The notes under the pieces are model-generated. The model did no database searches, had not been told where the DNA came from, and was given only the letters and a program-made list of their open reading frames with translations. The position numbers and the translations under genes are program-made. A DNA stretch of 64,000 nt from CAYZXL01 sp964482435 (GTDB taxonomy: Bacteria > Auribacterota > JABMQX01). Location: the NCBI GenBank assembly GCA_964482435.1, contig CAYZXL010000019.1, forward strand, positions 1-64,000. The letters run 5' to 3'. This document shows, in pieces, positions 34,429 through 42,269 of the stretch (within the stretch, counting starts at the first letter, position 1; the number at the start of each line of letters is the position of its first letter).

Positions 34429-34803
34429 TTATTCCGAGTAGCTCAGGATGTGGCCCGGAATCGAACACGTGGGGAGCTCGCCGGCATTTCCGTAAGTATA
34501 TGTCCCTCCCGCCGGGCACTTCGGGCCGCCTCGCTTCATATACAAGTCCACCCCGCCCTTCTTGATCGCCTCCCCGTCTTGCTTTTTATGCTCAATCACC
34601 CACTGCTCCTTGGCGGCATCAATCCACGCAAGATTCGCGATGCATTGTTCGGCGTCCTGCTGTTCGCGCGAGAGCGCAGGAGAAGCCGACTTCTCCTGGC
34701 TCGCAATGATCGGCGGGGCCATTTCGCATCCGGTCTGAAGCAGAAGAGCGAAAAACAGGAGCCCCACGGTTGCAGGCAGCAGATGGATTTTGTACACTTT
34801 CAT
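34429..34803 (-). CDS. Lipoprotein with a pseudopilin-type C-terminal domain
   Basis: 124 aa from ATG 34803, after GGAGGCGCC. The signal peptide ends in a lipobox (LLQTGC). The mature domain has EQQDAEQCIANLAWIDAAKE, then QWVIEHKK, KCPAGGTYTYG and LPTCSIPGH. That pattern is well known at the C-terminal end of short GspG-like prepilin proteins from Verrucomicrobia and Planctomycetes, where an N-terminal pilin helix normally precedes it. Here the pilin helix is replaced by a lipoprotein signal. It lies between purH and purD but on the opposite strand, so it is not part of their operon. Function unknown. Confidence 0.75.
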   Translation of the reverse strand: MKVYKIHLLPATVGLLFFALLLQTGCEMAPPIIASQEKSASPALSREQQDAEQCIANLAWIDAAKEQWVIEHKKQDGEAIKKGGVDLYMKRGGPKCPAGGTYTYGNAGELPTCSIPGHILSYSE

Positions 34804-35122
34804 TGGCGCCTCCGAAGATAGAATTACCCCGCCTCCGTATCTTGGTGGCAGATGGCGGGCCTGGTTCGCGCAACGCCCGGTCGGACCCCGACGGTCTATA
34901 TCCGTCCAGCAACGTTGCGTTGCGCAATTACCCCCAAGGGAAGTCAACCCGGCGTAACGGGAGGGGGAGAGCAACATTAGTGCCAAATGGTTTGCTGTCA
35001 CGTCGCTCGGCTGAGGGCCTCCAGGGGCCTTTTGCCGGTCGGTGGCGCGCCAGAACTGGCCGCGAGTCGCGTGCACGCATCCGAAGAGGCAGTGGCGCCA
35101 TCGTGACGCATCGGAGGAACAG
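34804..35122. other. 319-bp divergent intergenic region
   Basis: This separates the minus-strand lipoprotein gene from purD. It should contain both promoters, but no convincing -35/-10 pair was found. No small gene or structured RNA is apparent. Confidence 0.35.
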
Positions 35123-36394
35123 GTGAGACTGCTTGTCGTCGGAACTGGAGGCAGAGAGCATACGCTTGTCTGGAAGATTGCTCAAAGCCCCCTCATCAAG
35201 AAAATCTTCTGTGCTCCGGGAAACGGCGGAATCCGAAAGCTGGCCGAATGCGTGAGCATTTCTGCATCGGACATTTCGGGCCTTGTCGATTTCGCCGGGA
35301 AGGAGCGAATTGACCTGACCGTCGTCGGCCCCGAGGCGCCGCTGGCTTCGGGAATCGCCAATGAGTTTCTCAAGCGCGGCCTGCAGGTTTTCGGGCCGAC
35401 TCGGGCTGCCACGCGACTGGAAGCAAGCAAGGTCTTCGCCAAAGAAATGATGGTCAAGTACCGCGTGCCGACGGCCGCTCACGAAGTCTTCACGGATGCG
35501 GAGAAAGCGCTCGCTCACGTCCGAAAGCGAGAACCGCCTATGGTGGTAAAGGCGGATGGACTGGCAGCCGGGAAAGGGGCGATCGTCTGCCGGACGAGAG
35601 AAGAAGCGAAACGGGCGATTCACCTCATCATGGTTCAGAGAGAGTTCGGCGAATCCGGCGACCAGGTGATTGTCGAGGATTGCTTAGTCGGAGAAGAGGC
35701 TTCGCTCTTAGCTTTCACCGACGGACTTACCGTTCTCCCGATGGATTCCGCCCAGGACCACAAGCCCGTCTTCGATAACGACGAGGGGCCGAACACCGGC
35801 GGCATGGGCGCCTACTCGCCCGCCCCCGTCGTGACGCCCGACATTCATCGGCGGATCAATGACGAGATTTTGACTCCGACAATTAGAGGTCTCGCCGCTG
35901 AAGGAATTGAGTACAAAGGCGTCCTGTACGCAGGGCTTATGATAGACGACGACGGGCCAAAAGTCCTCGAGTTCAACGCGCGGTTCGGCGACCCCGAGAC
36001 GCAAGCCACTTTGCCCCGCCTTGAAAACGACCTGGTTGAGGTGATGAACGCAGTCATTGACGGACGCCTCTCGGAAATCGAGTTGAAATGGGCTTCGGAA
36101 TCCGCGGTGTGCGTTGTGATGGCTTCCGGGGGCTATCCGGGCGCGTATGAGAAGGGAAAAGTCATCAGCGGCCTGGATTCCGTAACGGACGCCTCCGTCG
36201 TAGTTTTTCATGCCGGGACGAAACTTCTCAACGATGGGCGAGTCGTTACCGACGGCGGAAGGGTGCTGGGAGTTACAGGTCTTGGCGAGACAATTTCCGA
36301 GGCGATGGAACGCACTTACGCGGCGGTCCGAAAAATCCATTTCGACGGCGTGCACTTCAGAAAAGACATCGGAGCAAAGGCTCTGCGCCGGTAG
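35123..36394 (+). CDS. purD: Phosphoribosylamine-glycine ligase
   Basis: 423 aa, full length. Start is GTG 35123, after GGAGGAACAG, giving VRLLVVGTGGREHTLVWKIA, the canonical GARS N-terminus; the frame opens earlier but adds non-family sequence. Further signatures are VVGPEAPLASG, ATP-grasp residues in PPMVVKADGLAAGKGAIVC, PNTGGMGAYSPAP and FNARFGDPETQ. It makes GAR in the second step of purine synthesis. purE follows 76 bases downstream on the same strand. Confidence 0.97.
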   Translation: MRLLVVGTGGREHTLVWKIAQSPLIKKIFCAPGNGGIRKLAECVSISASDISGLVDFAGKERIDLTVVGPEAPLASGIANEFLKRGLQVFGPTRAATRLEASKVFAKEMMVKYRVPTAAHEVFTDAEKALAHVRKREPPMVVKADGLAAGKGAIVCRTREEAKRAIHLIMVQREFGESGDQVIVEDCLVGEEASLLAFTDGLTVLPMDSAQDHKPVFDNDEGPNTGGMGAYSPAPVVTPDIHRRINDEILTPTIRGLAAEGIEYKGVLYAGLMIDDDGPKVLEFNARFGDPETQATLPRLENDLVEVMNAVIDGRLSEIELKWASESAVCVVMASGGYPGAYEKGKVISGLDSVTDASVVVFHAGTKLLNDGRVVTDGGRVLGVTGLGETISEAMERTYAAVRKIHFDGVHFRKDIGAKALRR

Positions 36395-36400
36395 GAGCCA

Positions 36401-36432
36401 AACCGCATAGAGCGCAGAGGGCGCAGAGAAAG
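36401..36432. repeat. Dispersed-repeat fragment between purD and purE
   Basis: The bases AACCGCATAGAGCGCAGAGG plus GCGCAGAGAAAG resemble the AACCGCAGAGAACGCAGAG-type repeat found in many environmental genomes. A related fragment on the other strand lies at 63261-63291 (CTCTGTGTTCTCTGCGGTGA). Confidence 0.55.
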
Positions 36433-36470
36433 ACCTTTTGTGACCAACATTTTCTTCGAGGAGAGGACAC

Positions 36471-36971
36471 GTGGCTCATAAGGCAGTGGTGGGTTTTCTT
36501 GTCGGGAGCAAATCCGATCTGAAGTTCGTCGAGAAAGCAGTGCAGCTTCTTGAGGAGTTCGGGATACCGTACGACCTTCAGGTCATCTCCGCTCACAGGA
36601 CTCCGGACCGAGCCGCTCAGTATGCTCAGGACGCTGAGGCTGCTGGCTTGAAGGTCATAATTGCCGCGGCTGGTGCTGCCGCTCACCTCGCCGGGGCCAT
36701 CGCCTCTCGCACGACTTTGCCAGTCATCGGCGTGCCAATCCCATCCAGCGAGCTGAAAGGACTCGATTCATTGCTCTCGACAGTCCAGATGCCTTCCGGG
36801 ATTCCCGTTGCGACAGTGGCAATTGGAGAATCCGGCGCCGTCAACGCCGCCGTCCTCACCGCAGAAATTCTCGCCCTTTCGGATTCGCTCTTGACCGACA
36901 GACTTCGTCAGTATCGCAAGCGACTGGCCGAAAAGGTCGCAAAAGACGCTCCTCCCGCACGCGAAGAATAG
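36471..36971 (+). CDS. purE: N5-carboxyaminoimidazole ribonucleotide mutase (class I PurE)
   Basis: 166 aa. GTG start at 36471 after GAGGAGAGGACAC. Signatures are FLVGSKSDLKF, VISAHRTPDRA with the catalytic His, AAAGAAAHLAGAIASRT and PSGIPVATVAIG. The SAHRTP motif and length mark class I PurE, which rearranges N5-CAIR to CAIR and normally needs PurK; no purK is in the window. It is probably co-transcribed with purD. Confidence 0.96.
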   Translation: MAHKAVVGFLVGSKSDLKFVEKAVQLLEEFGIPYDLQVISAHRTPDRAAQYAQDAEAAGLKVIIAAAGAAAHLAGAIASRTTLPVIGVPIPSSELKGLDSLLSTVQMPSGIPVATVAIGESGAVNAAVLTAEILALSDSLLTDRLRQYRKRLAEKVAKDAPPAREE

Positions 36972-37061
36972 ATCCAGCCGACGCGTTCCCCCCGCTGTCC
37001 CCGGTCTGCCCCATCGCTCGGTCGGTGCTTCTTCCACCTGACTCCGCGCAAATCCTCGTCG

Positions 37062-37103
37062 AAAAAAGAAAAGCCACACACGCTCACAATTGCGCGCGTG
37101 GCT
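37062..37103 (-). terminator. Rho-independent terminator of the 53-aa lipoprotein gene
   Basis: On the minus strand a 12-bp stem (arms 37092-37103 and 37072-37083, two G-U pairs) closes an 8-base loop and runs into TTTCTTTTTT (37062-37071). It lies about 70 bases past the stop of the small lipoprotein gene at 37176, in the right orientation. On the plus strand there is no T-run, so it would not terminate purE. Confidence 0.8.
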
Positions 37104-37175
37104 CTCAAACCTCTGCCAGCGGGAAACTCCTCAGAAGCCATCCGTCGCCGAGCTTTTGAGCAACCGAACCGGCGA

Positions 37176-37337
37176 CTACTTAATGTCTGCCATTGTGCCC
37201 AGCCCGTCGTCATCTAAGAGGATGACGCGAGTATATTCGGACATCTCCAAGACGTGTTGTTTCGCCTCATAGCAGCCGGAGGCAAAGATTCCCGTCGCCA
37301 GAAGAACCGCCAGAAGCAGTAACAGTTTCCGTATCAT
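37176..37337 (-). CDS. Very small lipoprotein (53 aa)
   Basis: 53 aa, with ATG at 37337 preceded by AAGGAG seven bases upstream. The signal peptide is MIRKLLLLLAVLLATGIFA, followed by SGC, a lipobox, so the mature protein is about 30 residues: YEAKQHVLEMSEYTRVILLD, then DDGLGTMADIK. A Rho-independent terminator in the correct orientation follows about 70 bases downstream. Ribosome site, lipobox and terminator together make a real gene likely. No family is recognised; the mature part is acidic and could be a small anchor or inhibitor. Neighbouring purine genes are on the other strand. Confidence 0.75.
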   Translation of the reverse strand: MIRKLLLLLAVLLATGIFASGCYEAKQHVLEMSEYTRVILLDDDGLGTMADIK

Positions 37338-37924
37338 GAATTTCACTCCTTTTCAGCCCGTGAAATGTCCAAATCGAAGTTCGATGTTCGAGAACCCACA
37401 AGGTTTCCTGCGTGTCGCTCGCGGCCAATTCTTCCCGAAGCCGCGCCCGGGCGTTGATGCAGCCCGGCGCAAAACCATCTTCATCTTCTTAGATAAGTTA
37501 GACCATCCCGGCGGCAAATGCAAGCCCTTTTTGTGAGAAGGTGTGGCTACGCTCTCGAGGGCGGGTTTTGCGGGTCTTGGGCCATTGGTCCTGTGGCAGC
37601 CAGGAGGCTCAACGCCGCCCCGCGGAAGCCGGTCTGTCCTGAGGGCATAAGCCCGCTTGTGGCGACGATGGCGCCACTTGGCGAGAGCAAACGGAATTCC
37701 AACATAACTCCTCTCGCAAAGCCGCAGAGAATGGGGGCCTGCTGCCCCCTCGCGCGCATTCCTCTGTCGCCACGGGTCGCCGATCCGACGCCTCCCCACT
37801 GAGACGCATCCACACGCTCAGCAGGAGGTGGCTTGAAGTTCAAGGCTTGTCGAGGTATATTTGTGCGTTGGTAAGCCGGCTTTGGTCGCGGCTTTCAGAA
37901 TGACAGCGATGGAGGAATCAAAGA
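37338..37924. other. 587-bp region without a gene
   Basis: This separates the minus-strand small lipoprotein from the plus-strand Tat epimerase, so both promoters lie here. A short hairpin occurs at 37660-37678 (arms GTGGCG and CGCCAC). Open frames on the minus strand are not convincing. Confidence 0.4.
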
Positions 37925-38821
37925 ATGGCGATGAATCAGACGAGACGCGAGTTTTTTCGACGAGGAGCCCTGGTAGCCGCAGGCACAGCGGCTGGTTTGG
38001 CTTCTGGAGGAGCACCGGGCATCGAGCCGATTGTCAGGAAAGGAGGCGGGCGGTTGAAGCTGAGTTGTTGCGCGTATTCGTACCGGCAGTTTCTTTCTGG
38101 AGAGAATAAGACGATGACGCTCGACGATTTCATTGACACAGCGACGGAGATGGGGCTGGATGGCGTGGAGCTTACGTCGTACTATTTCCCCCAGCCGGTA
38201 GCTGCTGAATATCTCAATCATCTGAAACGGAAATGCTTTGTCCTCGGGCTTGACATTTCGGGGACGGCCGTCGGCAATAATTTCTGTAGTCCCCCAGGAG
38301 AGCAGCGCGAGAAAAATGTCGCTCAGATAAAGGAGTGGGTGGACCATTCGGCGGCGCTCGGTGCGGCGTGCATGCGGGTTTTCGGAGGGAACGTTCCGAA
38401 AGAGTTTTCGCTGGAGGAGGCGCAGAAGTGGACCATCGAGTGCATTGAGGAATGCTGCGAGTATTCGGGAAAGCGGGGCGTGTTTCTGGCGATGGAAAAT
38501 CACGGTGGGATAACGGCGACTCCGAAAGAGATGCTGCCGATTGTGCAGGGGGTGAAGTCGGAATGGTTTGGCGTGAATCTCGACACGGGAAATTTCCGGA
38601 CGCCGGACCCATATGCGGATTTGGCGACGATGGCGCGATACGCGGTGACGACGCACGTCAAGACGCAGGTCGGCGGAAAGCCCGCGGATTACAAGCGAAT
38701 TGTCGAGATTCTTCGGAATGCGGGTTATCGCGGATACCTGTCGTTAGAGTACGAGGACAAGGAGGACCCGAGGACGGCTGTCCCAAGGATAATGCGGATT
38801 CTGAGGGACGTGCTTGGCTGA
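37925..38821 (+). CDS. Tat-exported sugar isomerase/epimerase-like TIM-barrel protein
   Basis: 298 aa. Start ATG 37925 follows GGAGGAATCAAAG. A twin-arginine signal (TRREFFRRGALVAAGTAAG) precedes a short AP-endonuclease-2/xylose-isomerase TIM barrel: TEMGLDGVELTSYYFP, LDISGTAVGN, GGNVP, LAMENHGGITATPKE (metal Glu and His), FGVNLDTGNFRTPDPYAD, THVKTQVGG and YRGYLSLEYEDKEDP (final Glu). These match the metal-site layout of exported enzymes in which several members act on 3-keto-glycosides. It resembles the 13031 protein in plan, but they are distant paralogues. An FHA gene and a double-DUF1080 gene follow on the same strand. Confidence 0.88.
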   Translation: MAMNQTRREFFRRGALVAAGTAAGLASGGAPGIEPIVRKGGGRLKLSCCAYSYRQFLSGENKTMTLDDFIDTATEMGLDGVELTSYYFPQPVAAEYLNHLKRKCFVLGLDISGTAVGNNFCSPPGEQREKNVAQIKEWVDHSAALGAACMRVFGGNVPKEFSLEEAQKWTIECIEECCEYSGKRGVFLAMENHGGITATPKEMLPIVQGVKSEWFGVNLDTGNFRTPDPYADLATMARYAVTTHVKTQVGGKPADYKRIVEILRNAGYRGYLSLEYEDKEDPRTAVPRIMRILRDVLG

Positions 38822-38966
38822 GAGCGCTGCGGCCCGAAGGTGCCGCTTCTGAAAAGCGCGGAGGATTCACCCCAGCGCGGTTTGGTGGGTGAGCTTTGTT
38901 CGGTTGAGAGAGACGGCCGGAGTGGCAAGACGGCTCCGGCCATTCGGCGTTTTGGGAGGAAAAGAG

Positions 38967-39392
38967 ATGGCGATGCTGATTTTCAAGAATGGTCCGAAGG
39001 CGGGGGAGACGTATCGGCTGGGTCGTGGCGTAATCACGGCTGGTCGAGCTCCCCATAACCCGATTCAGATTCTCGACTCAAAAGCCTCGAAGGTGCATTT
39101 TCAGATAAAGCAGGTGGGAGATGAGTACGAGGTTACTGACCTGAAAAGCACCAATGGGGTGTTCGTGAACGACGAGAAGGTGAGCTGCGTTTCGCTGAAG
39201 GACTGGGACGAAATTCGCGTCGGGGATACGGTCATGGCGTACCTTGGCTCCGACGTGAATCTCGACCATCTTCCCGATGGCTTTCCGAAGTACAAGATTG
39301 CGTCCATGCGGACACGCATCGAGGAGACGGTCTGGGAGAGACCAAAGAAAAAGCCCGAGACGCTGAGCGATTGGAAAAGGGATAAGGAGTGA
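38967..39392 (+). CDS. FHA domain protein
   Basis: 141 aa from ATG 38967, after GGGAGGA. Residues 1-90 are a forkhead-associated domain: LIFKNGPKAGETYRLGRGVI, then RAPHNPIQILDSKASKVHFQ (strand with the Ser-x-x-His phosphothreonine contact) and LKSTNGVFVNDEKV (the STNG loop). The C-terminal 45 residues are charged with no known domain. FHA proteins bind phosphothreonine peptides, so a Ser/Thr-kinase partner is expected, but none is encoded in the window. It lies between two glycan-related genes with no visible link. Confidence 0.9.
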   Translation: MAMLIFKNGPKAGETYRLGRGVITAGRAPHNPIQILDSKASKVHFQIKQVGDEYEVTDLKSTNGVFVNDEKVSCVSLKDWDEIRVGDTVMAYLGSDVNLDHLPDGFPKYKIASMRTRIEETVWERPKKKPETLSDWKRDKE

Positions 39393-39522
39393 ATATCTCG
39401 ACTCGGGGGGCGGGATGAACTCGCGGACGGAGTGCCCGAGCTTGAGATTCCAATCAGAGCAAGAACGCTTTGTGTTTTAGGCGAAAAAACAACCTGACAG
39501 TCCAATGAAAGGGGGCGGAAAG

Positions 39523-40740
39523 ATGAAAAGAACGTTGTGTAGGCGCCAACTGTGGGTTTGCTGCGCGTTGACGGCAGTGCTTCTTGGGTTGAGCGTGCCG
39601 TGCGCGGGAGGCGAACTCAACAAGTTGTCGAAGGAAGAAATTGCGGAAGGATGGATTCTCCTTTTCGACGGCGAGACGCTCTACGGATGGGAGACGCACG
39701 GCGACTGCAAGTGGAAGGCGGTGGATGGCACGCTCATGTGCGACACCGGGACGGACGGCTGGCTCGGAACCACGACGGAATTTACCGATTTCATTCTCAA
39801 GCTCCAGTACCGTATCAGCGCCAACGGCAACAGCGGCATCTTCTTCCGGTCGGACAAGGGGCCGCAGCCGTGGGTGACCGGGTACGAGATGCAAATCTGG
39901 GATAAGGACGAAAACAATCCCACGGGCAGCATCTACAACGCTCTGAAAGCCCAGCACCCGGGAGGGAAGCTCGTTACCGACGTCGAGAAGTGGCAGGACG
40001 TCGAGATTGTGGCGGACGGGCAGCACCTGACTGTGACGCTCAACGGGACGAAGGTCGTTGACGGGAACGATACCAGGTGCCAGCGGGGCGTGATTGGCGT
40101 CCAGTATCATTATGCGAACATGAAGGTGGAGTTCCGGGACATCCGACTCAAGCCGCTTGGGCTGAAGCCCATCTTCAACGGAAAGGACCTCGCGGGCTGG
40201 AGCATCCTCCCCGACCATAAATCGGTCTTCAGCGTCACGCCGGAGGGATGGCTGAACATCAAGAACGGAAACGGGCAGATTGAGACCACCGACGTGTGGG
40301 ATGATTTCGTCCTCCAGCTCGACATCATTTCCAACGGCAAGCAGCTCAACAGCGGCGTTTTCTTCCGCGGTGACAAAGGAGGATTCTGGACGGGATACGA
40401 AATCCAGATTCGAAACCAGTGGGAAGGAGAAGACCGGACCAAACCAGTGGATTTCGGGACGGGTGGCGTTTACTTCTATTGCCCGGCGAGGAAAGTTGTC
40501 CCGAGTGATAGGGAATGGTTCAAAGACACCATCGTCGCTCACGGAAATCACATGGCGGTCTGGGTCAACGGCTACATGGTGAGCCAGTTTACCGACACGC
40601 GACCCCTCGGGAAAAACGCCCGGCAGAACTGTCGGCTCGAAGCCGGGACGATAAGCCTCCAGGGACACGACCCGACGACGGACCTTTCGTTCCGGAACAT
40701 CAAGATTGCGGGATATCCCGCGGCGAAGAAGGCGGAGTGA
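39523..40740 (+). CDS. Exported double-DUF1080 protein (3-keto-disaccharide hydrolase family)
   Basis: 405 aa from ATG 39523, after GGGGGCGGAAAG. A signal peptide (LWVCCALTAVLLGLSVPCAG) precedes two copies of the DUF1080 beta-sandwich (PF06439). Copy 1 (about 40-210): EGWILLFDGETLYGWE, FTDFILKLQYRISANGNSGI and YEMQIWDKDE. Copy 2 (about 215-400): LKPIFNGKDLAGWSI, WDDFVLQLDIISNGKQLNSG, and YEIQIRNQWEGEDRTKPVDF. The Gly-Tyr-Glu-x-Gln-Ile strand is preserved in both. Family members are reported as 3-keto-glycoside hydrolases and are concanavalin-like sandwiches. Location in the periplasm is expected. An exported epimerase lies 0.7 kb upstream. Confidence 0.9.
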   Translation: MKRTLCRRQLWVCCALTAVLLGLSVPCAGGELNKLSKEEIAEGWILLFDGETLYGWETHGDCKWKAVDGTLMCDTGTDGWLGTTTEFTDFILKLQYRISANGNSGIFFRSDKGPQPWVTGYEMQIWDKDENNPTGSIYNALKAQHPGGKLVTDVEKWQDVEIVADGQHLTVTLNGTKVVDGNDTRCQRGVIGVQYHYANMKVEFRDIRLKPLGLKPIFNGKDLAGWSILPDHKSVFSVTPEGWLNIKNGNGQIETTDVWDDFVLQLDIISNGKQLNSGVFFRGDKGGFWTGYEIQIRNQWEGEDRTKPVDFGTGGVYFYCPARKVVPSDREWFKDTIVAHGNHMAVWVNGYMVSQFTDTRPLGKNARQNCRLEAGTISLQGHDPTTDLSFRNIKIAGYPAAKKAE

Positions 40741-40913
40741 GTCAAGGGCGCAACGCGCCGTAGGATAGGTTTTGACATCGCGCAGGCTCGTGACGCGGAG
40801 CTTCGATGAGTTCTCGTCCCGAGCCCGCGAATTTTTTCAAGCGGTTGCGCAGTCCAGCAAAGCTTTCGGCGGCCGTTGCCAAGGGCGGATGCAGCACACA
40901 ACTGGAACTCAGG

Positions 40914-41525
40914 CTACTGGTCTTCCGGTGGCTTCTCCGTCTGGAGCTTGAGGCGTTTGAAATCGAGGAGATAGCCGCCCTTGAAATAAACGATGCCGGT
41001 GTCGCCTTCTTCGACTTCCGCGAAGAGCATATCGCTGACCGGATACCGCTTCTTTCGCCCGTCGTCGGTTTGTATCGTCAGTAAGCACACCTCCTGTGAG
41101 TATCTGCCGCCGGACATTTTCTGCCCTTTCGTCAGCACGACACCCGGGACGCGCAATAAGGGGGAACGGATGAGCCTCGCCAGCCGCCAAGTCCCTCCCA
41201 CCGCCATCGCCAATCCCCCTAACCCAACGATGCTCATGAAAACCTGAAAAATGGGGGCCGCGTCCCGCCTTCTTGTGGTGACGATGAAGAAGAAAATAGT
41301 AAGCCCTAACATGCCCAGACCGAAAATGACCATTAACACGAGGCGCGCGCCCGCTCCGCGCGCGGAGGGAGTGTGCTCAAGAAGCCTCTGCACCTCCTCC
41401 GAAGGTGAGTCAGAGGAAATGACCTCCCGCAGGGAACGGAAGTCGGCGGCCACGACCGTTTCCCCGCAGTGGGGACATCTCGCCTGCCCGGTGGGGACGG
41501 CTTTCCCACAAGAGCGACACTCCAT
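40914..41525 (-). CDS. Zinc-ribbon membrane protein, copy A
   Basis: 203 aa. The N-terminal zinc ribbon is CRSCGKAVPTGQARCPHCG (Cys 3, 6, 17, 20). Two transmembrane helices follow (ARLVLMVIFGLGMLGLTIFF and IFQVFMSIVGLGGLAMAVGG), then a soluble domain: RVPGVVLTKGQKMSGG, CLLTIQTDDGRKKRYPV and GDTGIVYFKGGYLLDFKRL. This last domain resembles DUF2500/DUF3592-like modules, but I am not certain. It is a clear paralogue of the next gene upstream (41586), with matching order and matching SPLLRVP/SPLIRLP and GYLLDFKRL/GCLLDFKSV segments. Function unknown; the two were probably created by a tandem duplication. Confidence 0.72.
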   Translation of the reverse strand: MECRSCGKAVPTGQARCPHCGETVVAADFRSLREVISSDSPSEEVQRLLEHTPSARGAGARLVLMVIFGLGMLGLTIFFFIVTTRRRDAAPIFQVFMSIVGLGGLAMAVGGTWRLARLIRSPLLRVPGVVLTKGQKMSGGRYSQEVCLLTIQTDDGRKKRYPVSDMLFAEVEEGDTGIVYFKGGYLLDFKRLKLQTEKPPEDQ

Positions 41526-41585
41526 AAGTCACCTCCTTCGCCGTGCCTGAACGGCTCGTCACAGCTCTACCTACCGATGGGCACC

Positions 41586-42188
41586 TCAGCTCGCTCCCGG
41601 TCTGACGGATTTGAAATCGAGGAGACACCCACCCTTCGTGTAAGCGATCCCCGCATCTCCTCTCTCACACTTGCTGAACAGCCTGCCGGGGACATGATAC
41701 TCCTTCTCGCGCCCGTCATCCGTTTTGATGGTCAGGTAATAGGTCGTGCTGGTCGTCTCGGCGCTCCTGGAACGCTCCTCGCGCTTTCCCAGGATGACAG
41801 CCGGAAGGCGTATGAGAGGCGACGTGAGGAGGCGAACAAGACCTCGAAGCCCGCCAGCTATCATCACCAGGCCAACCAGAACGAAGATGAGAGGAAAAAG
41901 CTGAAAGATAAGCGGTGCGCCGGAACGTCTCGACGAGACGATGAAGAAAATGGCAAAGCCCGTGAAAGGAAGACCGAAAAGAGTCATCAAGGCAAACTCG
42001 ACGACCTTGCGGGCGGCAGAGGGCGTGTGGCGGAGAAGCTCTTCCAGTTCAGCAGATTGCGCGGAGAGTTCAGGGGAGAGCGGTTCTTGAGCGCCGGAAG
42101 CGACGCTGAGTTGAGGAATGGTGTTGCCGCAGGAAGGGCAGCGGACATCCGCCGATTGGATAAGCGCTCCACAAAAGGGGCATTTCAT
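41586..42188 (-). CDS. Zinc-ribbon membrane protein, copy B
   Basis: 200 aa. Same plan as the neighbouring copy: zinc ribbon CPFCGALIQSADVRCPSCG (Cys 3, 6, 17, 20), an acidic linker with LEELLRHTPSA, two helices (VEFALMTLFGLPFTGFAIFF and IFQLFPLIFVLVGLVMIAGG), then ILGKREERS, YYLTIKTDDGREKEYHV and GDAGIAYTKGGCLLDFKSV. The linker differs most. It lies 60 bases upstream of copy A on the same strand, so they are probably co-transcribed. The soluble domain may face the cytoplasm together with the ribbon. Function unknown. Confidence 0.72.
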   Translation of the reverse strand: MKCPFCGALIQSADVRCPSCGNTIPQLSVASGAQEPLSPELSAQSAELEELLRHTPSAARKVVEFALMTLFGLPFTGFAIFFIVSSRRSGAPLIFQLFPLIFVLVGLVMIAGGLRGLVRLLTSPLIRLPAVILGKREERSRSAETTSTTYYLTIKTDDGREKEYHVPGRLFSKCERGDAGIAYTKGGCLLDFKSVRPGAS

Positions 42189-42269
42189 AGAGGAAAAACG
42201 TTGCCGTTTGACACGTTTCTCGGTGACCGGTCGCCCCGGCCGACCATCTCCCCACGCCCGCGTTCCGGG

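Noticed and set aside
39454..40668. 404-codon minus-strand frame
   Set aside because: Antisense to the double-DUF1080 gene, which has duplicate family motifs and a signal peptide.
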